A stretch of 64,000 nucleotides of DNA from Aquatica leii (GCA_035610365.1 CM069435.1:63113389-63177388); one strand, 5' to 3'; shown: positions 12,541 through 25,086, counted from the stretch's first letter. The notes: generated by a model not told the origin, from the sequence alone. Made by a program: numbers and translations.

Positions 12541-13595
12541 TAACATGCTTGTGAGCGCAATATTATTATTTAAGCGAAGATGACTTTTTCCTTTGAAAAT
12601 TGTTTATGTCAAATAAAGTTTGACGTTTTGAGATTTTGTTGCATGCGTTGTGTTTCTTACGGTACATAACTTGGAAAAGAGAACCTAAGCGTTACCAACA
12701 CAGCCCAAATACCCATTTTTGTGTCTTTCTAGAAACATTTTCTTTAACAGATGTAGGTACCCTCCAGTTTGCAATCATTTTGCACTAAACTATTACATAC
12801 TACTAAAGCTATAAATGAAAAACAACAGCCGGGAGTGTTTGGATTTAGAGTTTTTAATACTAATTCAATGCCGAGCACAATTTAAGTTCCTCTTGGAGAG
12901 ATAAAGGGCAAACATATTGAACTACAAAAATAGAAAAAATTAGTGACGCCGGCCTATTTACATTTCATGATGTTTGTTCGAGTGCATGGATTTAAGATAA
13001 CGCGATCGGATTTCTCTTTAGATATGTCACTGGAAGTTATGCTTTATCAGCACGCAGCAATTCTTGATAATGAATGATCTTGCTCATAATTTATTATGAC
13101 AAAAAATTCTCTATGTCATTGGTGTTGCTGATTCATCATCTTGCAGCAATGAAGAGGTTGGGAGAAACAATTCTCAGGCATTTCATAGACAAATGTTAAA
13201 TACAAACAATTGGTGAATTATGATACGATTCTATTCTCGTTTAATATGTACCTAGAATACTAGTTATTTGTGTTTTTTTATTATCTATCTATGCATTCTT
13301 ATTTTCGAAAGTTGTAATAAACCTTGTTCATCATATTTCGTAGGTAATATTGTGTTTGCTTTCAACACCTTCCGATAATTGCAAGATTTGCGATATCTGT
13401 GATTTTTTTTTATAAATTGTTACATGCCAAAATTAACACAAAGTCACTGCCTGCAATGCAGTAACATAAACGGGGGTTGTGCCACTAGCTCAATGGAGAA
13501 AGGGTGGGTTTTATTTAAAATTCCGTGAAAAATTGGAAACGCGATCGTCGTATAAATGGAACTAGAACGGTAAAATAGTCAAATAATCGGTAAGG
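12541..13595. other. Non-coding DNA
   Basis: Moderate GC in places but no supportable frame. At 13480-13520, CACTAGCTCAATGG resembles a pol III A box, but no matching B box follows, so a tRNA-derived SINE is not supported. Confidence 0.4.
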
Positions 13596-14700
13596 GCGCC
13601 AATCAAGGATTTCTATAAGGGTAGCTTTCAAACCCCTGATTACCTGAAAGCTCATCCGGTTGGTTACAACCCCAGAACTTACCTTGGGTTATAACAATTC
13701 TGAAAAACACTTAAACAAAAATTTACGTATGCGGCGGCTAAATGAATAAAAGCTCTTTACATTTAACAATTTAACATTTATTGATTGAATATTTAAAACC
13801 AAGACAAAATAAAATAACAAGTACTAATTGATATCAAATAAATTTGAATAAAAGAAATGAAATAATCTTAAGCAAACAAGAATGAACAATTTACACACAA
13901 AACATTACATTAAAATTTATAAAAAGAAATGCTACTACAATAGCGTTTTCAAATATAATTAAATCTCAAGATCTTGACCGCATATTTATAACAAACAAAT
14001 TAAATAACACAAAAAAAAAAACAATACAGTTTATAACATAAATATGTCCGAACTTTAATTCGAACTAAACAAAATATAGTTTATAAGTCGTTACATTATC
14101 ATATATTCGAAATACGAATTATTTCTCAAACGCACCAAAACAAAGTTAATTCATTTTAATTTCGCGCAAACACTATACGTGTTCATTGAAAGAATTAAAT
14201 TCAACGTTAGTCGTAATTTCAATTGACTCAAAATTGAAAGCTTTTACTGCATTTTTAATCGCGGGACACTGCACGATCAAACAACAAAATCGATAAATAC
14301 CTTAATTCTTAATTGGTGATACCATTTGAACTTTGGTTCCCAGTGGTTTTGAAAGCTAACACCTTGGATGGACTTCGGCTGCTTCCCAAACAATAGAACA
14401 ACGACGGAAGATATATCTCACAATTTAATTTTATAACCGCCAAAGGCGAATTTAGGATTTAATCACATACCACCACAACATTAAACCCCACAAACGTAAC
14501 AGTTTATGTTTCAGAAATCACGAATTTTACACAAGCCGTACTATACGAAATTTGAAGAAAATTGACATTTTTCTCCACCACCTTAATTTTCACGATTTCT
14601 GCCTAACTTCCGCGGTTCTACATAACGTCAGAGGGTAAATTACCCTATATCTCCACTACATCTTACGGTAACCGGTATTTGTCATCACGACCCACGATCG
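13596..14700 (-). mobile_element. Probable LTR-element debris
   Basis: GGGCGCCAATC at 13597 is, on the minus strand, TTGGCGCCC, a primer-site-like motif. The sequence to its right shares a terminal-repeat-like block with 6.9 kb. No coding region, no partner repeat and no target duplication were found. Boundaries are guesses. Confidence 0.22.
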
Positions 14701-17557
14701 AATGATGCCAAAAAATCAAACTTTTCAAAGACCTACTATCCCCTACTTAACTACTTAAATGTGCGCAGTAAATTTGTGGTAAAAGAAAGAACATTGAACA
14801 AACGAGAAAAACAAAGATGAAAATTATAATTAGTCGCATGCGTTTTCGCACGTAGACTTTGGTTCACACAAGAACGCTGAGACTTGCATAACTGCAGGTG
14901 GCTTAATCAAAGTGTAATTACCAAGAAAAATGTATCAACTTACATTCCACAAAGGAAGTCGTAAATTATATTGAATTGGTATTCTACGAAGATAACTAAA
15001 TAAAGTACTAAATCAAAAACAAAACTACGGATCTGTATGCATTTAAAAGAAAATTTCAATAATGATTGAAAACAACTTGAAATATCATTAAACTCAAACC
15101 ACACAAACAATAAACAAAACGTTCTCGATGCTAATACTAAAATAATCAATCGAAACACACAAAAAAAAAGAAAACTTACGGTGTCTTTCACAACGAAATT
15201 CAAACGCAGGTAACAAAATACATTAGCAACCATTGGTGAAAACGAAAACCCATAGCAGTTTTTGAAGTTTGTATATACATTGTTGCAAAATATTTGTTTA
15301 TACATTTTTATACTAATACTATTCTTAAAAAATTAAAGCGCATTGTATATTGCAAAAAATGAAAAATTAAGAAACACGTACATTTGGTAACAAAAACATA
15401 CAACGGTTTTCAGTTTTTAAATAAATAATCCGATATAGTACATACTATTATCAAATGAAAACAAAAAATCAAAATCTGTTCGTAAAGTTTACAAAAACAT
15501 TAAACAACGTTGAACTGATAGATAATAAAACTAAATGTGCTTAACGCAAAGTATCTTGAATTTAAAAGCTAATTTTGTAATTTCATCTTAATTATAATTT
15601 TATTATATAAACCTAGTTTTTTACAGTACAAGAAAATTAGTAATTTTTGTTTATGTTTTTTATGGCGTTGCTTATCATATTCTTGTTATGCTAAATTTAC
15701 ACATAAACATTTTATCTATATACACCAAAACTACGCTTAGAATTAAAAAATAAACGATATTTAAATTAGCGGAGAAGAGATTAATTGGGAACTAGAACGA
15801 GGTTATATTTACACGATTATTCTACGTTGAACAATCTTTTGCAAGTTTTGGAAGCAAATGGAACATTTAAATGCATTGGTCGTTCGACATGTAGCAGCTG
15901 TTGGAATTAGCAAGCAGTCTGGCATCTGAGTGAGGAATTAAAAGTGCAATTCAATAAAAGAATGGTCTTTTTTATCAACAAAATTTTCTAACAAGAAAAA
16001 TTTAATAACAATTACGTTTGTAACAAAAGTTGTTGTCTTTTCTCAAACTGAAAACAAAATATCTTTGTATAAACTTTTAGAAAACTTATAAGGAAGTTTT
16101 ACGAAATACGCGACTTGCATTTTGCAACAAAAAAAAGGGTATACTTCGGTTATTGCGCTCGGAAAATTCATGTTACATTATACGCTTTTTTGTATGTCAT
16201 AACAACTTTGACGTTGAAGGAAAGCAAAATGAGAAGGAAAAATTAAACAAAAACCACAGTCTTCGTTCTTATTGCCTCTAACTTTTACAAAATAAAAAGT
16301 GTCGCAATATATCTATATATAAAAATAATAATCGGCGTCCTTTGGGAAAATTCTTTAGCGATCATTTTCGCTGCACGTTATTTACATCAACTTATTTTAG
16401 TCGCCACATAGGAGTCGCTAACTATACAGAGTCTGATGCTTTGCTTTCATAAGATACTAATCTTATAACCGTATAAAATCTCCAGCTAACAATTTTCCAA
16501 GAGCTTTTATGCACACAAACTTAGTAATATATAGTAATTATCCTATTATCTTTGATACTAAATATTTAAAATTATTCATAAATAGAAATTAACAAAATTA
16601 CTTTAAACATAAAATGTTTTCGTGTTTTTATTAGGATAAAAAGTTATAAAAACATTAAAGAATAGTAGTTCGAACTGTTTCTTTATATTACACATGTACT
16701 TAATTTTCTTATAACTATTTTTAAATTGTTTTTCTAATTTAAATCTAAAAACGTATTATTATTTTTTAAAATAAATTATAAACTTTAATTTTTATAGTTA
16801 AATATGAAGTAAATCATACAAACATGTATGCATGCACATAGTAGAAACAAAGAAAGTGCAATTAAAGTTATAATATAGTTTATAAATACTTAGAACTTTT
16901 TTTAAGCTTTTCATGGGCAGATTTTTACAATAAAATAAACCGAGGTGTGTACCACCATTTTAAAACATTTTTGAAAGGTCGTCTTTTGCGTATGTGTGTA
17001 ATTTTATGTTAGTTAAAGTTTGTTACATTAAAAACATCTTATATAGTTTTTGTACTGCATGAATTTCGCTCTTTTGTGTTTTCTACGAGTTGTACGTTAC
17101 TGATTATCACTTCCGTTTCCAGTGTTAAGCAAACAACAAGTGGATTCACGTCGTGTCGAGAGGTTTCCACATTTTAAGTATCTTAGATCATCTACGCTGG
17201 TAGTGGGTAAATTGCGATTTTGGATGTGTTGGTTATGAGAGATTTGCTGGGGTAAGAATACATTTCCATTTTACAGCGCGATTTGATTTCTCTTTTGCTA
17301 CCATAGTAAATTTAGTCTCTTACATGTGTTGATAATCCTAGAAAAACTAACAAATAAGGCATATACTGAATGCAAGAACTACACTGTATTCGTATCATGT
17401 TAACCTACTTTAGATAGGCAATTGAAACCATTGTTTAGATTTTCGCTACTGTGACAAAGGGTTACGACAAAATGGAAGGCACACCTATTGATATACCTAA
17501 AACGACTTTGGGAAGCTTAGGGCACTTATTTGTAGTAACATGTTGTATATGTATCAG
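14701..17557. other. AT-rich non-coding stretch
   Basis: A minus-strand frame at 14940-15305 (121 codons) is almost wholly Phe/Leu/Ile/Tyr from T-rich DNA and I do not take it as a gene. A GC-richer patch at 17100-17245, after TTTCCAG, stays open for about 37 codons (QQVDSRRVERFPHFKYL) and could be an old exon. There is no other support. Confidence 0.4.
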
Positions 17558-18250
17558 CAGTAGTTGGAACATTACTTTTTAAAAGGAATGAATTAAAATT
17601 ACTGTTTATTTAGTTAAAAAGGAATGAATTCTCATTACTAATGAGTTTTCGTAGAAGGTAATACATTACAATTACTAATTACAGAAAAAAGTAACGCATT
17701 ATTTTGAACATTACTTTTATCGTTATTAATTACTAATACTACTAATAATTACACCACTCAAAATACAATATCAGAAACAAAATTTTATTGTACATATTCC
17801 ATATTTAGATTTAATAACAATTGCGTTTCTAAATTGTTATCTGCTAATGTGTAACGTTTCGTTTTAAAAACGTCCGATGCCTTATTGAACAATTTTTTTG
17901 CAGCTGCGCTGGATAGACTGTTGTATTATATTTCCTTTATGATACCATAGTTAGTTAAAATTGTAATATGCTATTTTTTTTCTTTTAGGAAGTTGTCAAA
18001 CAATAATTTTAACTCATTCTCTTTTGAATCAATGTCTTGGAGTAAAGAGAACTTAAAAAAAAACCATCATCATTATCTTCAGATGTGTGCGATTGTAAAT
18101 TGTTTGACAAGCTATTGGAATTTAAATGAAAAGGATTTAATTCTTCAATTGCCCAATTGTATGCCATTTCGTGTTTATTTGTTTCAATCCAAACCATCTT
18201 CAATTTGAAATAGACTCTACTAGCAACCACTAATGAGCGGTTCTACCAAA
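17558..18250 (-). mobile_element. hAT transposon remnant, transposase C-terminus
   Basis: On the minus strand the C-terminal dimerisation block of hAT transposases is clear: SLSSAAAKKLFNKASDVFKT followed by LADNNLETQLLLNLN, with the stop at 17785-17787. It corresponds to the family pattern SSA-x-x-E-R-L-F-S with a later Leu-rich helix. The expected Glu-Arg pair is Lys-Lys here. Upstream (17993-18230) a hydrophobic/basic block, YFKLKMVWI, and an acidic loop, SEDNDDGFF, match the region before hATC, in a different frame. CAGTAGTTGGAACATTAC at 17558 looks like the terminal inverted repeat end. The other end and most of the transposase are missing. Confidence 0.65.
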
Positions 18251-18540
18251 CCAACTTGACCCTATAAAAAGAAAAAAAAATATATAAACGGTTAAACGCA
18301 AACATCGCGGAAAATTTATTTTATTAATTATCTCAATAAGTTTATTATTATTAGTATTTTTGATCTGTCTAAAAATTGACACTGCTTGCTACCGTGTGTA
18401 CATTCAAAGCTTTTGTCATTGTTACTTTAATTTTTGTACTGGTAGGAAATTTATGAACAAAACTCTGTAAGGGCTAAATTTTGTCATCCATTAATATCTA
18501 CCTTATGGAAAGGTTTGTTAGAGAAATCCTTCTTCACGCA

Positions 18541-18960
18541 TCTAGACTTTTAAGAAGTGACTAGATATTAATTTTGCGAGTTGCACTTTTGGAGATCGCA
18601 TTAAGGTTAGTGATGAATTTATCCAATCGTGGTTGCGGATTGCGAATTTCCTTATTTTCTTAGCTCTTATTTTGTTACCCCCATGTTGTTTAATTCTTGA
18701 CGTTTTACCATTGAGGTTGTTAATTACACAACCCATGATTAACGTCTGAAACGGTACGATCAGTAACAAAGGGGTATGGCCTATATCGATGATTCTCTTT
18801 CTACTCCATCTTAGTTGAAGACATACTATTCTTCCGTTTATATGTAGTTTATATCCGCTTAGTCAGAATTTTTTTGGATTAGTTCGTCAACTTTAAGATG
18901 TCTTGCTTTGCTTTTGGATTTGATTGTTTTCTTTTAGAGATTCCTATTCCACTTGCATTA
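18541..18960. repeat. Older relative of the 11.6/19.4-kb repeat body
   Basis: The block around 18840-18905 (CCGCTTAGTCAG, then TTTTTTGGATTAGTTCGTCA) aligns loosely with 12100-12150 (CCGCTTGGTCAG, then TTTTTTGGATTTGGTTAGTCA). Only part of the body is recognisable, so boundaries are approximate. Confidence 0.3.
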
Positions 18961-19379
18961 AAGTCTTGAAATAAACTCTATTTTAAGGAAACTGTAGTGA
19001 AAAAATTAATTATATTTTTTTGATATTTAAAATTGTAGTTATGTAATGAATGTGTAGATTGCTGGCATGTAAGATTATTGAACCAGTGATCAGGTATTGA
19101 ACTGTATTGAGCATCGGTTGTTGCAAATACAGTAAAACGTTAAAGTTCAATTATCTTTCACAAAGCAAATGTAAATTGTTCTAAAATCAGAAATAATTTA
19201 TACAAGGGATAAGTAGTTTGTAGGAGACCGTACTTGTTAGTGAAGCGACCCGATACGATTAAAATAAAACGGTAATTTAGTGGAAAGACATTTTTTACTA
19301 CAAACCCTGTGCTCACCAACCCGAGCACTACAACAGCATTAGATACACATTCGTTTTATGGAATTTCTCTTCTCTTTTG

Positions 19380-19905
19380 TTTCTTTCTATTTTTGGTTTG
19401 AGCGGTTGTTTGGACACTGTAGGGTGGTCACTCTTTTTGTTATCTTACGGAGTGAAGAACGAATCAGACATTTAGATCAAGTCTTATCTTTGTCCGTATT
19501 TCTCTACATCTATCTTTTCTACTTTTTATTTCCGTTTTTTTCGATCTAGTTACTTCCTCTGTGTTAGCCATTCTTCTTTTTTTTGTTTCCTCTTAAAGTT
19601 TGCATTTTGGTTGGGTAGTAGGGTAAGGTCACTTTGAGTCGACTATCTATGGAGAGGTGGTCAAGCCGTACAACCACATTGTACTATCTTTTCTCCTTCT
19701 TTGTTCCTGTCTTTTTTTTCATACTTTCTTTTTTCTTTTGTTGATTGAATACTTTTTTTTCTCTTTAGGGTTCACTGCAACGATGCTTGTTCTTTTTCTT
19801 CTTTTTTTGTTTAATCGGACTTAATGCTGTGTGGGTTTGAAACTTGAGATAGACTACAATTTTGTTTTTCTTGGTTAGTCATTCTTAAGGTTTTTTTGCT
19901 AATTT
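19380..19905. repeat. Second copy of the 11.6-12.15 kb repeat body
   Basis: From TTTTTGGTTTGAGCGG to GGTTAGTCATTCTTAAGG this copy follows 11621-12150 closely, including ACGGAGTGAAGAAC, GTCCGTATTTCTCTAC, GGGTAGTAGGGTAAGG and GTCGACTATCTATGGAG. It lacks a roughly 40-bp segment near the right end that the first copy has. The 385-bp repeats are absent on both sides, so the body moves or spreads by itself. On the minus strand it is purine-rich with no supportable reading frame. Confidence 0.6.
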
Positions 19906-20040
19906 TTTTATTGGTTTTTTATGGGGATACTTTTATCTGTTAACGGGTTTTTAGAATTGAATTTTACAGTCTAGCACAGTGAGAAAAGATTTACAAGTGT
20001 TCGATTCTCCTTTCCTTTTTTTCTGCTCTTGGAATTACTA

Positions 20041-20326
20041 TGTTACGTTGGTTTACTGGTAACAAAAACAGAAGGCGACGGCTAACTCAATTGTTCCCGG
20101 AGGTAGAGTCGCAGCTGCCGTGATGATCGATTATAAACTAAATGTAAAAAAGCGCCAAAACAATGAAAAACTAAATTAAAAACAGAATATATATTTATTT
20201 TATCACAGACAGTAGTTAAAGAGGACGAAAAAGATACATTAGTATAATAATATAATTTTTCCAAACACTAGTACATGGGTTAGACAAAATATAAGTTACG
20301 CCCTATACTGGGCAACACGTCCTACA
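20041..20326 (-). mobile_element. Solo LTR-like fossil
   Basis: Begins TGTTACGTTGGTTTACTGG and ends near GGGCAACACGTCCTACA. It shares order and motifs with the right terminal repeat at 3283-3607: TGTTA start, GTAAC, GAGTCGCAG, a GCGC(C/T)AAAACAA block, and GGGCAACAC near the end. It is therefore a solo copy of a related LTR in the same orientation. No internal region is attached and no clean target duplication is visible. Old. Confidence 0.4.
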
Positions 20327-20859
20327 GTAAAATGACCTAGTCGGTCTAACCTTTAAACTTATAGGAGTAACTTTTCATTCTTAAATTAAATTACAAAAGT
20401 ACGAAAATCAAAAATCTATAGAACCAAAGCATAATAATATGACACAACAAAAAGGTTTTAACATTAATTGTGATTACAACCTACCCAGTAAACACAAAAT
20501 TGATAATGTTTAGTAACAGTTTCAAAACAAAAAAATTATGATTCACTCTTGCTTCAAACATAAAAGAAACCTAACTGCAATAAAATAGCTATAAGTCCAT
20601 CGCTGTTTCACTTATTTGAATCAGTAGGTATAGTTTCGGTATTTTAAATTCAAATCTGTTGCAAACTAAATGTTGCATTCGGTTTACGTTTTAAAAGCTT
20701 CGTTCTTGAACTGATACTAAATGATCGATACATGTATGATTTTTTTGTTTCAATAATGAACTAAAACAATTCTTTCAATAATATAATAATACATTTTCGA
20801 ATGCACGTTTCAAATTTTATTGCACAATAAATATTTTTAAATACATCACAATGAGTTTT

Positions 20860-20948
20860 TTACATATTGCAACTTTCTTTTTGTTGTCTTTTCACGGAAG
20901 CCTCGAAAACTGCATCAGTTACTGTTGGGTAGCAACTTTTAACCGCAT
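20860..20948 (-). CDS. Candidate 3'-terminal coding exon, unknown protein
   Basis: On the minus strand, CTATGTTACAG is followed by two bases of a split codon and 28 codons (beginning AVKSCYPTVTDAVFEASVKR), then TAA at 20860-20862. A minus-strand AATAAA lies at 20816-20821, 39 bases past the stop. GC is about 40%, well above the flanks. These facts fit the last exon of a host gene whose other exons lie to the right, entered in phase 1. I do not recognise the protein. The exon is short, so chance cannot be excluded. Confidence 0.35.
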
Positions 20949-21201
20949 CTGTAACATAGAAATAAATATTTCATTTATATACATACATAATCATAGAGTT
21001 ACACAAAATTAATTACATTTTTTTAATCAAAAACAACACTAACTTAATATAAATATCACTTTAGCAATCATAAGAAAGTTATAAAAACACTGTGAATACC
21101 TTTAGCTGTACATAATCGTACAAAAAGTGCAAAATGTGTGTTTTGTTAAGTCTTTAGGTTTTGTACTGTCTCTTGCACCTAAATTCAGGCATGGCTTTTC
21201 T

Positions 21202-21483
21202 CTATTTCAGAGTGGAGCAAATAAATTCGTCCCGGTTGTTATCATCATACACTTTCTTTGAGGCCTCGGTAACCAACTTTACTGTTCTTTCCACAGCTTG
21301 TGTGTGGCATGGGAACTTTGTAAAAGTCCAGTCAATTGGTATTGCTCCTTCCAGCATACTTTGCAAATCTTGTGTAGTCACGTCATTTAGAATGGGTGGT
21401 GGCGTTACTTCGCTGGTCGACCAGTGAATTAGGTCGACGTAGTCGTTTGCTTCAAAGTTTATTTGTGGGATATTAAATTTTTA
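21202..21483 (-). pseudogene. C-terminal block of the same uncharacterised family as 8.1 kb
   Basis: An open minus-strand frame of about 93 codons has no start codon. It contains INFEANDYVDLIHW, then EVTPPPI, then FPCHTQAVERTVKLVTEA, and ends at TAG. The FPCHTQAVER-x-VKLVTEA block is the hallmark C-terminus I remember from the arthropod/Hydra predicted proteins whose N-terminal half is seen at 8.1-9.0 kb. The upstream part of the protein is absent here. It is either a fragment or a last exon of another copy. The remembered family ends with a basic tail after RDGFIRA; here the tail is replaced by RDEFICSTLK and a stop. Confidence 0.6.
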
Positions 21484-22800
21484 TAAGTTTCGCATTTACG
21501 TTTCATCAGAGGAATGTGGTAAAAACAAAATGATGTCTAGACGTATTTTTAACTATCTAACTAATTATTGTGGAAATAGTAATACAATACGAGAAATACG
21601 CACACTAATCGTAACTATGAAATAATTTTACCAAGAACGCGATAAGGTTATAGTTTCTAAGTTAGATTAGCGATTTTGTACCTTATCGGTCATGTTGACA
21701 GGTAGTGGGCGAATTTTTGGATGACTTACTGTGAATCGCGACAATAAAAGTTGTGAGATAACGTCACGCTTTTAAACCTTTATTACAAAGAAAACATTTT
21801 TTAAATAATTTTTTGAGTAAAAAATTTTTTTTGCATAAAATAAATGTTTTCAATTTACCGCATAGGTATGCGCGCGATGGGGTTTTAAATCACTATTAAT
21901 AATAATTGTGATCTTTTAATTTTGATGAACTTTTTAGTAATTCAATATAATAATTTATTATAAATGAAGATTTGTATACAGTATAAATAAATACAAGGTA
22001 CCGAAAACTTACCAAATAAGTTTGTTTATGCACTAAAACACCCAAAAAACGTTGGATAATAAAATAAAGAACAGATAAATAAAGTAGTCACAACACAACC
22101 AAAAACAAATACAGAGTGCAAACGGTGCAAACAGAATGTACCACTTTGATATACCAAAGGAGCGTACAGGTGTTGAGTAGGCACCAGAAAACAAGAAGGA
22201 AAGTGGGAACGCGCACTTAGTTTGCCTTTGTTTTCCCGCATAGGACAGCCCATCGTACGTTCTTCATTGACATCCAGAGGACGTCTTATTAAAGACATCC
22301 AAAACAGGTCAGTTTAAAAGCCCGGGATGTAAAGACATCATTTGAACATAAAACGAACGTCCCTGGGACGTGTGTGATTAATAACAAAGGGGTATGACTT
22401 GTACTTGTATAGTACTTTGAGGTATTTACTTCTTTCCAATTACTAATATGACGAGTCAAACGAGAACGCACGTGAGAATAAACCATCGCCATGAAGTCGT
22501 TTGAACGTAAAGTTGAGCTGAGTTTCCTATAAACCCAGTTGAGTGTTCGGTGCATAAACATTTAAAGTGTTTATTGCTAATCGTGTTATGAGGTCACAGA
22601 CCTCGTGATCTCGCTTGTACATTTGACGTCATACGGTTCGGTGAGTGTTAATAATAAAACTATTCTAACGCGAACGTGGTCTGTCTGGAAATGATCCTTT
22701 ATTTTCTTTACTTACATATGTCGTTGTAGGGTAAGTAAAGGATATACCCGCTAGAAGTCAAAGAGTGGGGAGATGTTCTAAGTTGGAGAAAATATTTATA
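21484..22800. other. Non-coding DNA with GACGTC-rich patch
   Basis: At 22255-22375 short words recur: AGGACGTCTTATTAAAGACATCC, GGGATGTAAAGACATC and ACGTCCCTGGGACGTG (the last a near-perfect palindrome). The patch looks like a piece of a satellite or foldback element. Minus-strand frames at 22026-22298 and 22289-22561 lack start context and family resemblance. Confidence 0.35.
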
Positions 22801-23090
22801 GGCGCCAAGTTACTGCTATTAGCAATAATTGACCGGAACTAACAGTCAGAAGCAGGTACCTTTCGCAAACCTGATAAAACTATAAGAACCAATGATAGTT
22901 TAGGAAGAAAAAACACAAATACAAAGAAATAACACAATTTTATTATCACAGAAAATAGTCTAACATGTATCAAAATAACGAAGTAATTTTATAAACTACA
23001 AATAGCACGCCACTGTACGGTTATAAATTCAAGGTGATTATCGGCAGTACATCACTGATTTAAAAAAAATTACAAAATGAAGTGAAGTCC
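22801..23090 (-). mobile_element. LTR-like fragment
   Basis: AGGCGCCAAGT at about 22801 gives TTGGCGCCT on the minus strand, primer-site-like. The sequence to the right (TTTTATTATCACAGAAAATAGTC) resembles the 20.04-kb solo LTR (TTTATTTTATCACAGACAGTAG). Fragmentary; boundaries approximate. Confidence 0.25.
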
Positions 23091-23379
23091 CTAAATTAAG
23101 TTGCTCTTAGTTATGGCAATACAAAACTAACTCAACGCGTGTTAACAGGTAAACGTTGATAGTACAAGCTTGTAATAATCAATTTAGGTTTCATGTTTAA
23201 ATTCCTTGTATCACAAAGTTAAAGTACGTAAAAGTTTAATCAGCTTAAGTATTAATTGTGAAATTATTTTTATGTTTTTTTAACAACCGTACATAACAGG
23301 TAGAAATTAATAGAATCAAATAGATTAGGATGCTATTAATCGAAGGTAGCGCTTATGCAAGCCACGGTACAGCGTAACT

Positions 23380-23598
23380 TTATTTTCGTTGGTGTGCTGA
23401 CCTGTGTTTTCTAGGTGTCGGGTAAGTAATTACGCTGGTATCCAGGTGTCTATAACTATTTACGTTGGTGTTGATAGCGTAGACCCAATATGTTGCTACT
23501 TCGAGTAATAGCCGGAACAGTGATTTGCAGATGAGTTCGTAATCATCGCCGTAAAGCCAAGTAATAGACTCATCCATATAAGAAGAAAAAATTACCAA
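23380..23598 (-). CDS. Orphan ORF, unknown
   Basis: 73 codons including the stop, in a GC-richer patch. A fair ATG codon within it begins MDESITWLYGDDYELICKSL, and the frame ends in a basic tail (PTPRKHRSAHQRK). It has mixed composition unlike the surrounding T-rich shadows, which hints at coding origin. I recognise no family. It may be a piece of a degraded element, given LTR-like debris to the left. Confidence 0.2.
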   Translation of the reverse strand: MVIFSSYMDESITWLYGDDYELICKSLFRLLLEVATYWVYAINTNVNSYRHLDTSVITYPTPRKHRSAHQRK

Positions 23599-23614
23599 AG
23601 TACAAGAAAGATGA

Positions 23615-23971
23615 AACCAACCAAAAGAAAAGGAAGCACTAAAAGCAAAACGGATTAAAATCGTTAAATTGCCATTTTGTAAAACCTACCAGAAGGTGTT
23701 AAATCTCATCAGCCCAAAAGAAAACTTGTGTGTGAATAGCCGTACGCACATAAATTCTAAAGTGAATACATCTAATGACTTGTTTCAAACAAATGTACTT
23801 AATAAGAAGCAACTTTATGTAACTTTTCGTGGTTTCATTTGTGCTTTCAAAATGGAAAAGAACGTCATAAGCAAGAACGAACTTATTTCAGCGTCAAAAT
23901 CAACTTACGTTATTCGTAGTGGTAAACCAATATGGCCAATTTTACGAAATCCAAAAAACCAAATACCGTGA
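23615..23971 (+). CDS. Orphan ORF, unknown, no start codon
   Basis: An open plus-strand frame of 118 codons and a stop begins just after a TGA at 23612. It has no good initiator. The N-terminus is basic (EKEALKAKRIKIVKLPFC) and the C-terminal part reads YVTFRGFICAFKMEKN and SGKPIWPILRNPKNQIP. It diverges from the minus-strand ORF at 23380-23598. It could be an internal or terminal exon, or element debris. Not recognised. Confidence 0.22.
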   Translation, partial: NQPKEKEALKAKRIKIVKLPFCKTYQKVLNLISPKENLCVNSRTHINSKVNTSNDLFQTNVLNKKQLYVTFRGFICAFKMEKNVISKNELISASKSTYVIRSGKPIWPILRNPKNQIP

Positions 23972-25086
23972 GACATTAGAATATATAGGGTTAAACAAAA
24001 TTCAAATAAAGATGTGTAATGTAAGCTGTCTATACGGTAGGTCTCAAAATGTAATTCAAATCGGAAATTCCCTGTTGCAAATTACTAAATAGAATAAATG
24101 CAACTTTTACATTACAACTTTACACAATATTTGGTGATATCAAACAAGAATAACAACTAACATAAACTGAAATACAAAAATTTTGAGTTGTAATACTGTT
24201 AGAATATTATTGTTTTCTATAAGTTTATAATTATGTTATGTACCTCAATGAAAAAATACTTGTATGGCTTATGGCTTGTACTTGTAAAATATAAAAATTA
24301 AAATAAATTTATGAAAATACTGTTTAAAATTGTTTTTAAATAGTGGTTAATAATACCTCACTTAACCCGTATCTGTACTCACATATTTGGGGCGTTATTT
24401 TAAATCTCTACAAGGGCGCCAAAAGTGCTAGGCGCGGGCCTGTTAACGCTCTTAGAATATATTGATTCTATTTAATTATATTTTCACTTACTTGGAATAC
24501 GTTGTAATTATAGCGTATTATAGCTTGGTATAGGCAAGCTGATACACTTCCTAGTAAGAATAATTGCCTCGTTTTTTTTTAAAATATAGAAAGAAATTTC
24601 AAACTTAAAAAAGATATTCATGGATTATTTTGTTAACTTGCAAAACATATTTAAGTACGTTTTAGTGCTATAAAAATTAAACTTGACTAGATGGAAACCT
24701 CATAATAATAAAATATATAATAAAGCATCGATTCTATTTTATTACACATTACTTGTAGTCTTAAAACGTAACAATCTATATAACACTTAAAAATTTACAA
24801 AATCTTAAACTACTATGTTTATTTACATAAATGTTATATAAACGTACACAATATATACATTCAAAAGCAGAATTAAACGTATTTAAACCCTTTTCCCTAA
24901 ATACTACAAGAACGTAAACAGATAATTTACACAAAGCTGCATTCTTATAATACAAATATTACGACTGTTAAATAGTGGGCGGCATAAATAACATATGACA
25001 TCATTATTATTAAACAAGAAAGTGAGTAGGCCATGACTTGTTTTATCCAAGATCACATTTAACCTAATAAGGTGTGTCGATCGTGC
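23972..25086. other. 3' flank and 3' UTR of the 25-kb gene
   Basis: AT-rich. Minus-strand AATAAA signals at 24818-24823 and 24738-24743 are 264 and 344 bases past the stop at 25087 and are the likely cleavage signals of the gene to the right. A block at about 24405-24450 with GGGCGCCAAAAG resembles the LTR-edge motifs seen elsewhere. Confidence 0.45.

Noticed and set aside
13480-13525. tRNA-like A box, possible SINE head
   Set aside because: No B box at the right distance, no tail and no second copy seen.
14940-15305. 121-codon minus-strand frame
   Set aside because: Almost all Phe, Leu, Ile, Val and Tyr from T-rich DNA; no start context, splice sites or family resemblance.
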